Source: an uncultured Eubacteriales bacterium (lineage in GTDB: Bacteria > Bacillota > Clostridia > Oscillospirales > Oscillospiraceae). From it: a DNA stretch of 41,132 nucleotides. Positions within the stretch are counted from its first letter, which is position 1; each line of letters starts with the position of its first letter. The notes under the pieces are model-generated. The model made no database searches. It saw only the letters and a list, made by a program, of their open reading frames with translations, and was not told the origin of the DNA. Where the stretch lies: contig UREY01000021.1 of NCBI GenBank assembly GCA_900546915.1, positions 1-41,132 of the forward strand. Direction: 5' to 3'. Both the position numbers and the translations under genes were made by a program. Below, piece by piece: positions 23,167-31,316 of this stretch.

Positions 23167-23898
23167 TTAACGGCCTTTCCTCTGGTTCGGGTCTCGGATC
23201 AGCTCCAAAATGACTTGCCCGGCCAGCTGGAGCCCGGCGCAGGAGGGAACCCAGGACACAGACGCCGGGGTGCTGCGGCGGCCGGGCGGCGGGCTGTCTA
23301 AGGGGACGGGGGTGAGAGCCGGCTCCGGGCTGAATAGGACCTTGTGGTGTGTGATACCGCGCGCTTTTAATTCCTTTCGTATGACCCGCGCCAGGGGACA
23401 GAAGGAGGTTTGCTGGATGTCTGCAATCCGGAAAGCGGAAGGATCCAGCTTGTTGCCGGTGCCCAAAGCGCTGAGAATGGGAATCCCCAGGCGGTGCGCG
23501 TTTTCAATGAGACTCAGTTTGCAGGAGACCAGATCAATGGCGTCGATGATATAGTCATAAGCCGTGTCCAGAAAATAGGCCTTGTCCGCTTCGTTGTACT
23601 GCTTGGTGATGGCGCGGACTTGACAGCTGGGGTTGATATCCAAGACCCGCTCCGCCATGACCTGGGCCTTAAATTGCCCCAGGGTGGAGTGGAGGGCGCA
23701 AAGCTGCCGGTTTAGATTGGTCAGACTTACGGTGTCGTGGTCGACCAGGGTGAGGGATCCGACTCCGCCACGGGCCAGCGCCTCGGCGGCGTAGCTTCCC
23801 ACACCGCCGATTCCGAAAACGGCCACGTGACACTGCGCCAGTCTTTCCAAAGCGGATGTACCCAGGGCCATTTCCTCACGGAGAAAAGGATGTTCCAT
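23167..23898 (-). CDS. tcdA: tRNA threonylcarbamoyladenosine dehydratase TcdA
   Basis: TcdA (CsdL/YgdL) is an E1-like enzyme that cyclises t6A37 to ct6A in ANN-decoding tRNAs, using ATP. The 243-residue protein opens with a helix ending in ERLAQCHVAVFGIGGVGSYAAEALAR, whose GxGxxG binds ATP. LVDHDTVSLTNLNRQ is the conserved adenylation segment, and TSFCPLARVIRKELK matches the family C-terminal motif with its Cys. The start at 23898 is preferred to an ATG two codons upstream because GAGG lies 8 bases before it. A strong terminator separates it from the upstream parvulin gene; no clear own promoter was found, so expression may depend on read-through or a promoter inside the parvulin end. Confidence 0.92.
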   Translation of the reverse strand: MEHPFLREEMALGTSALERLAQCHVAVFGIGGVGSYAAEALARGGVGSLTLVDHDTVSLTNLNRQLCALHSTLGQFKAQVMAERVLDINPSCQVRAITKQYNEADKAYFLDTAYDYIIDAIDLVSCKLSLIENAHRLGIPILSALGTGNKLDPSAFRIADIQQTSFCPLARVIRKELKARGITHHKVLFSPEPALTPVPLDSPPPGRRSTPASVSWVPSCAGLQLAGQVILELIRDPNQRKGR

Positions 23899-23909
23899 AT
23901 GCATACCTC

Positions 23910-23949
23910 AAAAAGAAGGCGTACTGCAAAACAGCGTTTGCAGTACGCC
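23910..23949 (-). terminator. Terminator of the parvulin gene
   Basis: A perfect 13-bp stem, GGCGTACTGCAAA (23918-23930) with TTTGCAGTACGCC (23937-23949), is followed on the minus strand by TTCTTTTT. It stands about 30 bases after the parvulin stop codon. On the plus strand it also runs into T6, so it can act in both directions. Confidence 0.88.
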
Positions 23950-23981
23950 CGATTTTTTGTCGAAGAATCTACAGCCGTTGC

Positions 23982-25586
23982 TTAGTTGGTGCTGGACGAA
24001 GACTGCAGGGACACACCGGTATTGACAAGCTTGGTACCGACTTCCCGTGTGGGGGTGATGGCGTCGGTCAGACCGGTATACCAGGTGTTGTAATCCTCAT
24101 TGGTTTTGGCGTTTACAATGAGAGAATCCCGATAAGAATACTGACCCGGGCCCACAAAGTAAATCAGATGGCAGCCATACTCGGTTTCTACGATGCCGGT
24201 ATCGCCGGCCTTCCGGCTGGTGTCGAAGATCCAGTCGTTGAAGGCGTCTACCATTTGGCCGGGGGCGACATTCTCATACAGACCGCCGTTGGTGTTCGAG
24301 CCGGTGTCGGTGGAGTGTTCCTCAGCCAGCTGGGCAAAATGCTCCTCGGTGGGATCCTCTTCGTACTGCGCTTGAAGCTCCTCGATTTGCTCCTTTGCCT
24401 CTTCGGCAGTGATGTTGCCGTCCGTTGTGGAAATCAGGATGTGCCGTACGTTCACCGTGCCCACGTCTGCGTTGTCGGTGGAGTCCAGGAACATGACCAC
24501 ATAATAGCCGGCGTCATTGTCGGCGGCAAGGTATGTGGTGTCTCCAGCTTGCCGGCCGTCTTCTACGATCCAGTCGGACAGGGCGGAGGGCAGACTGGAC
24601 TTCAGGACGTTTTCATAGAGCGTGGTGTCCTCTTCCTCCTCTGTGGATTCGGTTTCATCGGCGGCGTCCTCGTCGGTGGAGTCTTCCTCTTCAGCGGCTT
24701 TGGCGTCAATCAGCTCCTGCAGAGCGGCTTTCAACCCTTCCTCATTGCCTTGGTTGGATTCCGCCAATTCCTTCGCGGCGGCTTCGGCGTCGGCCAGAGC
24801 GGCGGCCGCCTGCTCCTCGGTGGGATCTTCCACGCCGTCTTCGTAGTAGTCGTCCGTGTTCAGAAGATAGTAGCGGTACGAATAAGAGTTGTAAGCAGTG
24901 GGATCCTCAGCGCCGTAGGCGTCGATTTCTTCCTGCGTATAGTCCAGATCGCTCAGATACTTGTTGGCATAGCTGCTGGCAACCTGCTGAACGGTCAGAT
25001 AGTCCCGGTAGGTAGACTCATTGCAGCCCCGGCCGTAATTGGCACGGATCATGGCGGAGGCGCTGTTATAACCGGATAAACTGGCATAGTCGGACATGCT
25101 GGAGACAATCTGGTCGATTGCGCCTTGCTCTTCTTCCGTTAGGGTATAGCCGTTTGCCAGGGCTTCGTCATACACGGCGTAGGTATTGCGGGCTGTGGTG
25201 ATGGCGGTATCCAGGAAATAGTCCGCCCAGGTATCATATTCATCCCCGGCATACTCCTGCTCGTCCAGGGGCACGCCGGCGGTAACCATGTAGCTGATGT
25301 AAGCATTGCTGTTAATGGAATCCAGGTAATAGTAATTCAACTCGGCGGCAGTCAGCTTATGACTGCCAATGGTGACGGCGGTCAGGGTGCGCTCCAACAC
25401 GCCGGTGTTGACGACGGCGGCCAAGGCGATGCCGATGACCATGAGACCAATTACCACGTAAAATACGATGGTCCAGGCCTTGAGCCGTCTGGCAGCTTTT
25501 TCTTCCTCCGTTACGGCTTGCCGCTTGGTCGTGGGGGCGGCAGCCGCTTGCTCCTGGCGGAGCTTCTTGTGGCGCGATGCACTCAT
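23982..25586 (-). CDS. Membrane-anchored parvulin-type peptidyl-prolyl isomerase (PrsA/SurA-like), apparent double domain
   Basis: The 534-residue protein is probably a foldase for exported proteins. A basic cytoplasmic tail (1-36) precedes one TM helix (about 37-60) without a lipobox, so it is an anchored rather than a lipidated PrsA. Residues 70-230 form a helical SurA_N/PrsA-like chaperone region. The parvulin domain lies at about 377-480: VNVRHILIST, GGLYENVAPGQMV, and the end GDTGIVETEYGCHLIYFVG. An earlier stretch resembles a second, decayed parvulin: YSYRYYLLNT (about 235-244) for the first strand, and LSDWIVEDGRQAGDTTYLAADNDAGYYVVMFL for the end (336-367), split by a very acidic insert (298-320). 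The ATG at 25586 has GAGAGGA upstream. It is transcribed alone from a good promoter. Confidence 0.88.
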   Translation of the reverse strand: MSASRHKKLRQEQAAAAPTTKRQAVTEEEKAARRLKAWTIVFYVVIGLMVIGIALAAVVNTGVLERTLTAVTIGSHKLTAAELNYYYLDSINSNAYISYMVTAGVPLDEQEYAGDEYDTWADYFLDTAITTARNTYAVYDEALANGYTLTEEEQGAIDQIVSSMSDYASLSGYNSASAMIRANYGRGCNESTYRDYLTVQQVASSYANKYLSDLDYTQEEIDAYGAEDPTAYNSYSYRYYLLNTDDYYEDGVEDPTEEQAAAALADAEAAAKELAESNQGNEEGLKAALQELIDAKAAEEEDSTDEDAADETESTEEEEDTTLYENVLKSSLPSALSDWIVEDGRQAGDTTYLAADNDAGYYVVMFLDSTDNADVGTVNVRHILISTTDGNITAEEAKEQIEELQAQYEEDPTEEHFAQLAEEHSTDTGSNTNGGLYENVAPGQMVDAFNDWIFDTSRKAGDTGIVETEYGCHLIYFVGPGQYSYRDSLIVNAKTNEDYNTWYTGLTDAITPTREVGTKLVNTGVSLQSSSSTN

Positions 25587-25654
25587 GATTGATCAGATCC
25601 TCTCATTATCCTTAGGAATTGGGTACCGGCGGGTAATCCGCATAGACGAAAGCT

Positions 25655-25683
25655 ATTATACCCGAAAATCCCCCTGGTTTCAA
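25655..25683 (-). promoter_or_regulatory. Promoter of the parvulin gene
   Basis: On the minus strand TTGAAA (25683-25678) and TATAAT (25660-25655) are spaced by 17 bases. The leader is about 60 bases. Confidence 0.82.
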
Positions 25684-25735
25684 GTATTCTGCCGGGAAAA
25701 AAACAGAAATGGCAAAAGTTTTTTATCAGCGAAGC

Positions 25736-26551
25736 TTATTTGGGTTCTGCCCCGGACCGGAATACTTCAATCATTTCACCGGTGAGGCTGTCGGCGGAGT
25801 GGTCGGTGGGAAGGGCCTGCCGGGAAAACCATCTCGCCTCGGCCAGCTCGTCGGTCTGAAGGCGAATGGCGGCCGGACCGGTGAGATCGGCGAAAAAGCC
25901 AAGGAGCAGACTGTCTGTCACGACCCAGGGCTGGGATTTATAAAACCGAAGATTTCCCACCTCCAGTCCCGTTTCCTCCCGAACCTCCCGGCGGACGGTC
26001 TGTTCAATGGTCTCCCCGATCTCGTGAAAGCCGGCCACCAGCGCGTAGCGCCGGAAGCTGCGGCCGGCGTATTTGGTCAGCAGGAGCAGATTGCCGTGGC
26101 ACACGGCCACGATGACCGCAGGGCAGATCTTGGGATAGACGGTTCGGCCGCACACGGGACAGACCAGGGCCCGTTCGGTGGTGCTGCGGATCATGGGTTT
26201 GCCGCAGGCGCCGCAGAACCGATTTCCGGTGTACCAACGGGTCAGGCTCTCTCCCACGGCGCATGCATAGACGGTCTGCTTGGGCCCCAGCGCCCGGTAA
26301 TGGGAGATGAGGGAAAAGCCGGGAACCTGCGGCAGTTGCCCGGGTAAGAAATAGCGGGTCCGGTCGATGGAAAAGGCGTAGGTCCAGCGCGAAATGCCGG
26401 TGCACTGCCCGACGGTGGGGAGGATCAACATACCGGATTCCACCCTGGCGAAAACTCCTCCAGGGGCGCAAGCCAGAACCAGATCGTCCGGGTCCGGCGG
26501 AGCAAAGCGCATAGCATTACAATAGGTGTACGGCGCGATATCTTGCAGCAT
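25736..26551 (-). CDS. nudC: NAD+ diphosphatase NudC
   Basis: NudC hydrolyses NAD(H) to NMN and AMP and can remove NAD caps from RNA. The 271-residue protein has an N-terminal domain, a zinc ribbon (FCGACG ... CPVCG, about residues 112-134), the YPKICPAVIVAV strand, a Nudix box beginning GFHEIGETIEQTVRREVREETGL, and SQPW shortly after, the motif that separates NADH pyrophosphatases from other Nudix enzymes. The start at 26551 has GGGAG about 10 bases upstream. It follows gluQ by 24 bases and is the last gene of the LCP-proXp-gluQ-nudC operon. NAD is also the product of nadE elsewhere in the window, but the two are not co-transcribed. Confidence 0.93.
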   Translation of the reverse strand: MLQDIAPYTYCNAMRFAPPDPDDLVLACAPGGVFARVESGMLILPTVGQCTGISRWTYAFSIDRTRYFLPGQLPQVPGFSLISHYRALGPKQTVYACAVGESLTRWYTGNRFCGACGKPMIRSTTERALVCPVCGRTVYPKICPAVIVAVCHGNLLLLTKYAGRSFRRYALVAGFHEIGETIEQTVRREVREETGLEVGNLRFYKSQPWVVTDSLLLGFFADLTGPAAIRLQTDELAEARWFSRQALPTDHSADSLTGEMIEVFRSGAEPK

Positions 26552-26575
26552 GATGTAGCTCCCTGTATGTAAACG

Positions 26576-27487
26576 TTAAGAAGTGGAGAAGAAGACGGGA
26601 ATATCCCGTCGGGGGATCTTACTCCAGTGAAATAGAGGAATCAGATCGTCCGGCCGGATTGGCTCCGGCTGGGGCAAAAGGCCGGCCCAGCAGGCCAGCA
26701 GTCCGGTCAGCGCTTCAGGACGCATTTGCCGGGAGAGGATCTCCAAATCCAAATCCCGGTCCCGCTTGGACAGACGGCGGCCGTCCGGCGCCAGCAGCAT
26801 GGGCACGTGGTAATAGCGGGGATGGGGGTAGCCCAGGAGCTCCTGCAGGTAAAGCTGCCGGGGAGTGGAGGACAACAGATCCCGCCCCCGGACGACCTCC
26901 GTGACACCGGCTGCGGCGTCATCTACTACCACGGCCAGCTGATAGACGAACACAGAGTCTGCCCGGCGAACGATGAAATCGCCGCAATCTCCGGCCAGAT
27001 TTTCCGTGTACGCTCCCTGAACGCCGTCCCAGACGGAGAGGGTCCGGTCCGGGACCCGGAGTCGCCAGGCGGGCGGACGGTCAAACGCAGCCCGTTCTGT
27101 GGGGGACAGATTTCGACACCGGCCGTCGTAAACATAGACGCCGTCGGCCCTATGAGGGGCGTTTACGCTGTGGAGTCGGCCCCGGGTACAGTAGCAGGGA
27201 TACAGCAGGTCCCGATCCCTCAGCTGCTGAAAGGCCTCTTGATAGGCTTCTGTCCGCATACTCTGAGGGGGAGCCTCCCGGTCCCAGGTGAGGCCCAGCC
27301 GGATGAGATCCTGGCGAAGCCGCTGGGCATAGTCCTGTCTGCACCGCTGAGTATCCAGATCCTCCATACGCAAAATCCATTCTCCCCCCTGGGACCGGAC
27401 GGAGAGCCAGGACAACAGGGCAGAAAACAGATTGCCCAGGTGCATCCGCCCGCTGGGCGTGGGGGCAAAGCGGCCCACGGCGCTCAT
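26576..27487 (-). CDS. gluQ: Glutamyl-Q tRNA(Asp) synthetase GluQRS
   Basis: GluQRS activates glutamate and attaches it to queuosine 34 of tRNA-Asp. The 303-residue protein is a GluRS catalytic core without an anticodon-binding domain. It has the start RFAPTPSGRMHLGN containing the HIGH-type motif HLGN, RMEDLDTQRC, a zinc site built from CYC and a downstream YDGRC, the VVRGRDLLSSTPRQ segment, and the KMSKS-type RRLSKRD. The start at 27487 has AGGAGG 6 bases upstream; a long upstream frame extension shadows proXp. It overlaps that gene by ATGA. With queH in the same window, a complete late queuosine branch is likely in this genome. Confidence 0.94.
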   Translation of the reverse strand: MSAVGRFAPTPSGRMHLGNLFSALLSWLSVRSQGGEWILRMEDLDTQRCRQDYAQRLRQDLIRLGLTWDREAPPQSMRTEAYQEAFQQLRDRDLLYPCYCTRGRLHSVNAPHRADGVYVYDGRCRNLSPTERAAFDRPPAWRLRVPDRTLSVWDGVQGAYTENLAGDCGDFIVRRADSVFVYQLAVVVDDAAAGVTEVVRGRDLLSSTPRQLYLQELLGYPHPRYYHVPMLLAPDGRRLSKRDRDLDLEILSRQMRPEALTGLLACWAGLLPQPEPIRPDDLIPLFHWSKIPRRDIPVFFSTS

Positions 27488-28047
27488 AGGTCCTCCTCCG
27501 GCAAGTCCACCCAGATGGGGCGATGCCCCAAAGCGGGAATGACTTGCTCCAAAATGTCTGTGGTGGCGATGCGCAGGGTGGAGGTGTTCCGGCAGGGGTG
27601 CAGGCCCCAAAAATCGAGCTGCAGCAGCGGCCGGTCCAGGACCAATTGTATGGCCTGCCCCTGGTCTTGTAGGAGGCATAAGAGACTGGCGGAGCCGGGC
27701 TGGACGCCCAAGAGTCGGGTAAAGTCCTCCGGCTCGGCAAAGCTCAATCGGCTGCAGCCCAGCTGGGCGGAGAGGTACTTGGTTTTAAATTTTTTATCTC
27801 CCCCCAGCAGGAGCAAATAAAACTGTGTTTTTTGGCGGTTGCACAAAAACAGATTTTTCGCAATGGGCGCGCCTAATATCGTCTCCACCTGGTGGCAGGC
27901 TGCGATGTGGAAAGCGGCGGCATGATCTACCCGGTGGTAGGCAACGTGCAGGCGATCCAAAAAATCGTAGCAGGCGGTCTCCATGGGGTCCCGGACGGAA
28001 TCATGGGAGGGCCGTCCGCAACGGAGTTGCCCTAAATTAAAATCCAT
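27484..28047 (-). CDS. YbaK/ProXp-type aminoacyl-tRNA deacylase
   Basis: The 187-residue protein is a stand-alone trans-editing domain of the YbaK/PrdX family, which clears mischarged tRNA-Pro (Ala or Cys) or similar species. The diagnostic stretch KNLFLCNRQKTQFYLLLL carries the catalytic-region Lys, followed by GDKKFKTKYLSAQLGCSRLSFA and LLGVQPGSASLLCLL, typical of the ProXp-ala/PrdX branch. I favour Ala-tRNA(Pro) deacylase, but the substrate is not certain. GAGG lies 8 bases before the ATG. It stands 9 bases after the LCP gene and overlaps gluQ by 4 bases, so it is the second gene of the operon. Confidence 0.88.
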   Translation of the reverse strand: MDFNLGQLRCGRPSHDSVRDPMETACYDFLDRLHVAYHRVDHAAAFHIAACHQVETILGAPIAKNLFLCNRQKTQFYLLLLGGDKKFKTKYLSAQLGCSRLSFAEPEDFTRLLGVQPGSASLLCLLQDQGQAIQLVLDRPLLQLDFWGLHPCRNTSTLRIATTDILEQVIPALGHRPIWVDLPEEDL

Positions 28048-28056
28048 AAAATTTCC

Positions 28057-29394
28057 TCAATATACAATGTTCAAATCGTCTGCATCGACGTCCTGCCGGT
28101 AAGGGTTGCAGCTGCTGTTGATGACGTCGGCTACGCCCTCCGGGTCCAGGACGTAGTAGGAAGCGCCGTCAATCATGTCGGCGTACCCCGGCAGGGTGGC
28201 GGTCTGCATATTGCCAAAACCGGAACGCCAGGCGTTCAGGGCAATCCAGAGCAGGTTGCCTGTGGTGAGGTCGGAGGTGGAGGAGGCCTGCATGGTGGAT
28301 AAGACCTGGGGGACTTTTCCGATGTTGGATATGGTCAGCCACTGATCCATGCAAGCGGAAATGAACTGCCGTTGGACATCAACCCGCCCCAGATCCTGGT
28401 CGGCATAGCCTTTCCGGAAACGAACCAGTCCCATCGCCTCATAACCGTCCAGCTTTTGCAGGCCGGCCTTGAGATCAATGTACAGGTCCTGAGAGGGGTC
28501 TTCGTAAAACATATCCATGGGTACGTCAAATTCTATCCCGCCCATCAGATCCACAATGTCCACAAAAGCGTCCAAACTGACCAGCATGTAGCCGTCGGGC
28601 CGGTAGCCGATGATATCCGACACATAGTCCAGGAGAGCTTCCATACCCTCTTCTCCGCCGTTGTTGCGGCCGTAAGCAGAGTTCAGCTTGGCGTTGCTGC
28701 CTGCGGTTGTGTGGGTCAGGGTGTCCCGGGGCAGGCTGACCAGGTTGACGGCCTTTTCCTGGGCGTTCAGGTATAGCAGCATCATGGTGTCGGTTCTGGT
28801 TCCCTCCTCGTCGGTGCCGCACAGCAGAACGGTGGCCGCGCCGGGCTTTCGTGCTCCAATGGGGGCGTCTGTTTGCGGCATCCGTATGATGCTGCTGAGC
28901 CACAGGTATACCCCTGCCGCAGCAATCAGAAGAACCAGCAGGAGCACCAGGAAAAATTTCAGCACCCGGTGCTTTTTCCGGCGCTTCTTTTTGGGCGCTT
29001 TTCCGGCGGGAGCCGGGCGGCTCGGGGCGTAACCGTCCAACCGGTCCTCTTCCCAGGCGCTCCGGCGGGGCGTCTGGGTTCCCGCCGAACGGCTGGTTCG
29101 GGCGCGGCCCTGCTCCTGAAAGTCTACGTTATATGCAGGAATGGCGGATTCCCGTACCGGTTCCCGCTCTTGGGGAATGGGCTCCTGGGGGCGTCCGTAA
29201 TTGTTCTGGTAATTCCGAACATCCCGGCCGTAGTGGTTGCTATAGTTGGCGTAAAAGCGAAGATCCTCCCAAGGCGCGGGCGTGGAGTCTTCTTCTGGCG
29301 CTTCCGGCGGCACATCGTCCAAAACCTGATCGGCCTTGCGCAGGAGTTCTTCCAAATCGTCGTCATTGCCGTTGGATTGCCTGGAATAGGCCAT
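28057..29394 (-). CDS. LytR-CpsA-Psr (LCP) family cell-wall glycopolymer transferase
   Basis: LCP proteins attach teichoic acids or other undecaprenyl-linked polymers to peptidoglycan outside the membrane. The 445-residue protein has an unusually long cytoplasmic N-terminus (1-145), acidic at first, then rich in Asn, Tyr, Arg and Pro, ending in KKKRRKK. One TM helix follows (about 146-168), then the extracellular LCP domain: LLCGTDEEGTRTDTMMLLYL, VNLVSLPRDT, KLNSAYGRNNGG, DLMGGIEFDVP and VRFRKGYADQDLGRVDVQRQF, with the polyprenyl-phosphate-binding Arg and Asp residues present. The start at 29394 has AAGGAGG 8-9 bases upstream. It is the first gene of a four-gene operon. SLH-protein anchoring polymers in this organism would be possible cargo. 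Confidence 0.93.
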   Translation of the reverse strand: MAYSRQSNGNDDDLEELLRKADQVLDDVPPEAPEEDSTPAPWEDLRFYANYSNHYGRDVRNYQNNYGRPQEPIPQEREPVRESAIPAYNVDFQEQGRARTSRSAGTQTPRRSAWEEDRLDGYAPSRPAPAGKAPKKKRRKKHRVLKFFLVLLLVLLIAAAGVYLWLSSIIRMPQTDAPIGARKPGAATVLLCGTDEEGTRTDTMMLLYLNAQEKAVNLVSLPRDTLTHTTAGSNAKLNSAYGRNNGGEEGMEALLDYVSDIIGYRPDGYMLVSLDAFVDIVDLMGGIEFDVPMDMFYEDPSQDLYIDLKAGLQKLDGYEAMGLVRFRKGYADQDLGRVDVQRQFISACMDQWLTISNIGKVPQVLSTMQASSTSDLTTGNLLWIALNAWRSGFGNMQTATLPGYADMIDGASYYVLDPEGVADVINSSCNPYRQDVDADDLNIVY

Positions 29395-29432
29395 GGAGTC
29401 TACCTCCTTTTTCTCAATATTGTTTAGCCTAT

Positions 29433-29461
29433 ATTGTAGCGCAAACCCCGGGGAAAGTAAA
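29433..29461 (-). promoter_or_regulatory. Promoter of the LCP operon
   Basis: On the minus strand TTTACT (29461-29456) and TACAAT (29438-29433) have a 17-base spacer. The leader is about 30-35 bases. Confidence 0.7.
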
Positions 29462-29508
29462 CGGCTTTTCCGCCGGGAGAAGATTTTTATGGATTTTTTA
29501 ATGATTTG

Positions 29509-29517
29509 TGATATAAT
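29509..29517 (+). promoter_or_regulatory. Extended -10 promoter of the acyl-CoA ligase gene
   Basis: TGATATAAT is a perfect extended -10 (TG-n-TATAAT). No good -35 lies 17 bases upstream, which extended -10 promoters tolerate. The leader to 29586 is about 60 bases. It is divergent from the LCP promoter. Confidence 0.65.
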
Positions 29518-29585
29518 AGCTCTGTCTTTGCGCCCGGTTTTGCAGGTCCGGGCTCCGCATGTCACGATGGAAAGGATGATAACAG

Positions 29586-31316
29586 ATGGGACTTTCTGCT
29601 TCCGCCCCTTGGGTGAATTATTACGGCAATACGCCGAAATCCATTGACTATCCCCGCAAGACCATGTATCAGCTGCTTTTGGATACTGCCCGGAGATATC
29701 CGCAAAACATTGCTTACGAATTTATGGGAAAATCCACGGATTATACCACGTTTCTCCGCCGGATTGAACTGACCGCCCGGGCTTTTGTTGCCCTGGGCAT
29801 TCACAAGGGGGACCGGGTGACGATTTGTATGCCCAATTCTCCCCAGGCGGTGGACTGCTTTTATGCGTTGAACCGGATTGGTGCAATCCCCAATATGATC
29901 CACCCCCTGTCGGCATCTCACGAGATTGCGTTTTATTTAAATGTCTCGCACAGCAAGGCCATTGTGACGCTGGACCAGTTTTACTACAAGGTGGAGCAAA
30001 TCCTGCCGGATCTCAATGCGACCTGCCGGATCATCATTGCCAAAATTGGAGACGAGCTCCCCGGGATCAAAAAAGCGCTGTTCCCTCTGACCAAAACGGC
30101 CCGTTCCGTCCAGAAGCTGCCTAAGACGGGTTATATCCTGTGGAACGATTTCTTAAATGCAGGACGCCGCTCCAAAAAGGAGTTGCCGCCTGACGACGGC
30201 AGATATGACGACTGCGGCGCCATTCTCTATTCCGGCGGGACTACGGGGACGACCAAGGGAATCATGCTCTCCAACTTAAATTTTAACGCCTTGGGACTGC
30301 AGACCATTGCTGCCTCCGGGTATGACTCGGTGGCCGGGATGAAGATGTTATCTATTATGCCCGTTTTTCACGGATTTGGTCTGGGCATTGGAATTCACAC
30401 AGCCCTCATCGGCGGCGCAACCTGTATTCTGGTTCCCCAGTTCGGTGTGAAGCTTTATGCAGATATTCTGAAAAAGCAGAAGCCTAACCTCATTCCCGGT
30501 GTTCCGACGCTCTTCGAGGCGTTGCTCCGGGCGGATTCTCTGGACGGCGTGGACTTGAGCTTTTTGAAGGGAATTTTTTCCGGAGGAGATTCTTTATCGC
30601 CGGAATTGAAGAAAAAGGTGGACCTGTTTTTGAAGGAGCACAACTGCGCCGAACAGATCCGGGAGGGTTACGGCACCACGGAGTGCGTCACGGCTTCCTG
30701 TCTGACGCCCAAGAACTATGCCCGGTCGGGCTCTATTGGCGTGCCGTTCCCGGATACATACTATAAGATCGTGAAGCCCGGTACGTCCGAGGAGCTGCCG
30801 GCCAACACAGACGGTGAGATTTGCATCTCCGGGCCTACGGTGATGCTGGGCTATATGGACAATCCGGAGGAGACGGCGCAGACCCTGCGCCGCCACGATG
30901 AGGGCCGAATCTGGCTCCATACCGGCGATCTGGGCCGGATGGATCAGGACGGTTTTGTTTACTTCCGGCAGAGAATCAAGCGGATGATTATCACCTCCGG
31001 GTATAACGTCTACCCATCTCAGCTGGAGAACATCATCGACGGCCATGAAAAGGTTCTGCTGTCCTGCGTAATCGGCGTGAAGGATCCCTACCGGGTTCAA
31101 CGGGTCAAGGCCTATGTGGTGCCGATGCCGGGAATTGAGCCTACGGAGGAGCTGAAAGCGGAAATTCTGGCGTATTGTGAAAAGCGAATTGCCAAATACG
31201 CCATGCCGCGAGAAATTGAATTCCGTACGGAGCTGCCCAAGACTCTGGTGGGAAAGGTTGCCTACCGGGTTCTGGAGGAGGAGGCCAACAGCCAGGTCCG
31301 GCCGGAGGAGAAATGA
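29586..31316 (+). CDS. AMP-forming acyl-CoA ligase (long-chain fatty acid-CoA ligase-like)
   Basis: The 576-residue protein belongs to the ANL adenylating superfamily. It shows the P-loop-like YSGGTTGTTKG (about residues 216-226), GYGTTE, TGDLGRMDQDGFVYFRQRIKRMI and the hinge, and the C-terminal catalytic Lys in PKTLVGKVAYR. The N-terminal part (FMGKSTDYTTF, GDRVTICMPNSPQAVDCFYALNRIGAIPNMIHP) is like FadD-type medium- or long-chain acyl-CoA ligases. It activates a carboxylic acid with ATP and CoA; the acid is unknown. AAAGGA lies about 11 bases before the ATG. It overlaps the following membrane acyltransferase-like gene by ATGA, hinting that its acyl-CoA product feeds that enzyme. Confidence 0.9.
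   Translation: MGLSASAPWVNYYGNTPKSIDYPRKTMYQLLLDTARRYPQNIAYEFMGKSTDYTTFLRRIELTARAFVALGIHKGDRVTICMPNSPQAVDCFYALNRIGAIPNMIHPLSASHEIAFYLNVSHSKAIVTLDQFYYKVEQILPDLNATCRIIIAKIGDELPGIKKALFPLTKTARSVQKLPKTGYILWNDFLNAGRRSKKELPPDDGRYDDCGAILYSGGTTGTTKGIMLSNLNFNALGLQTIAASGYDSVAGMKMLSIMPVFHGFGLGIGIHTALIGGATCILVPQFGVKLYADILKKQKPNLIPGVPTLFEALLRADSLDGVDLSFLKGIFSGGDSLSPELKKKVDLFLKEHNCAEQIREGYGTTECVTASCLTPKNYARSGSIGVPFPDTYYKIVKPGTSEELPANTDGEICISGPTVMLGYMDNPEETAQTLRRHDEGRIWLHTGDLGRMDQDGFVYFRQRIKRMIITSGYNVYPSQLENIIDGHEKVLLSCVIGVKDPYRVQRVKAYVVPMPGIEPTEELKAEILAYCEKRIAKYAMPREIEFRTELPKTLVGKVAYRVLEEEANSQVRPEEK

Noticed and set aside
23856..25079. A 407-codon plus-strand frame over the parvulin gene
   Set aside because: Hydrophobic Val/Gly-rich shadow of the minus-strand parvulin; no ribosome binding site.
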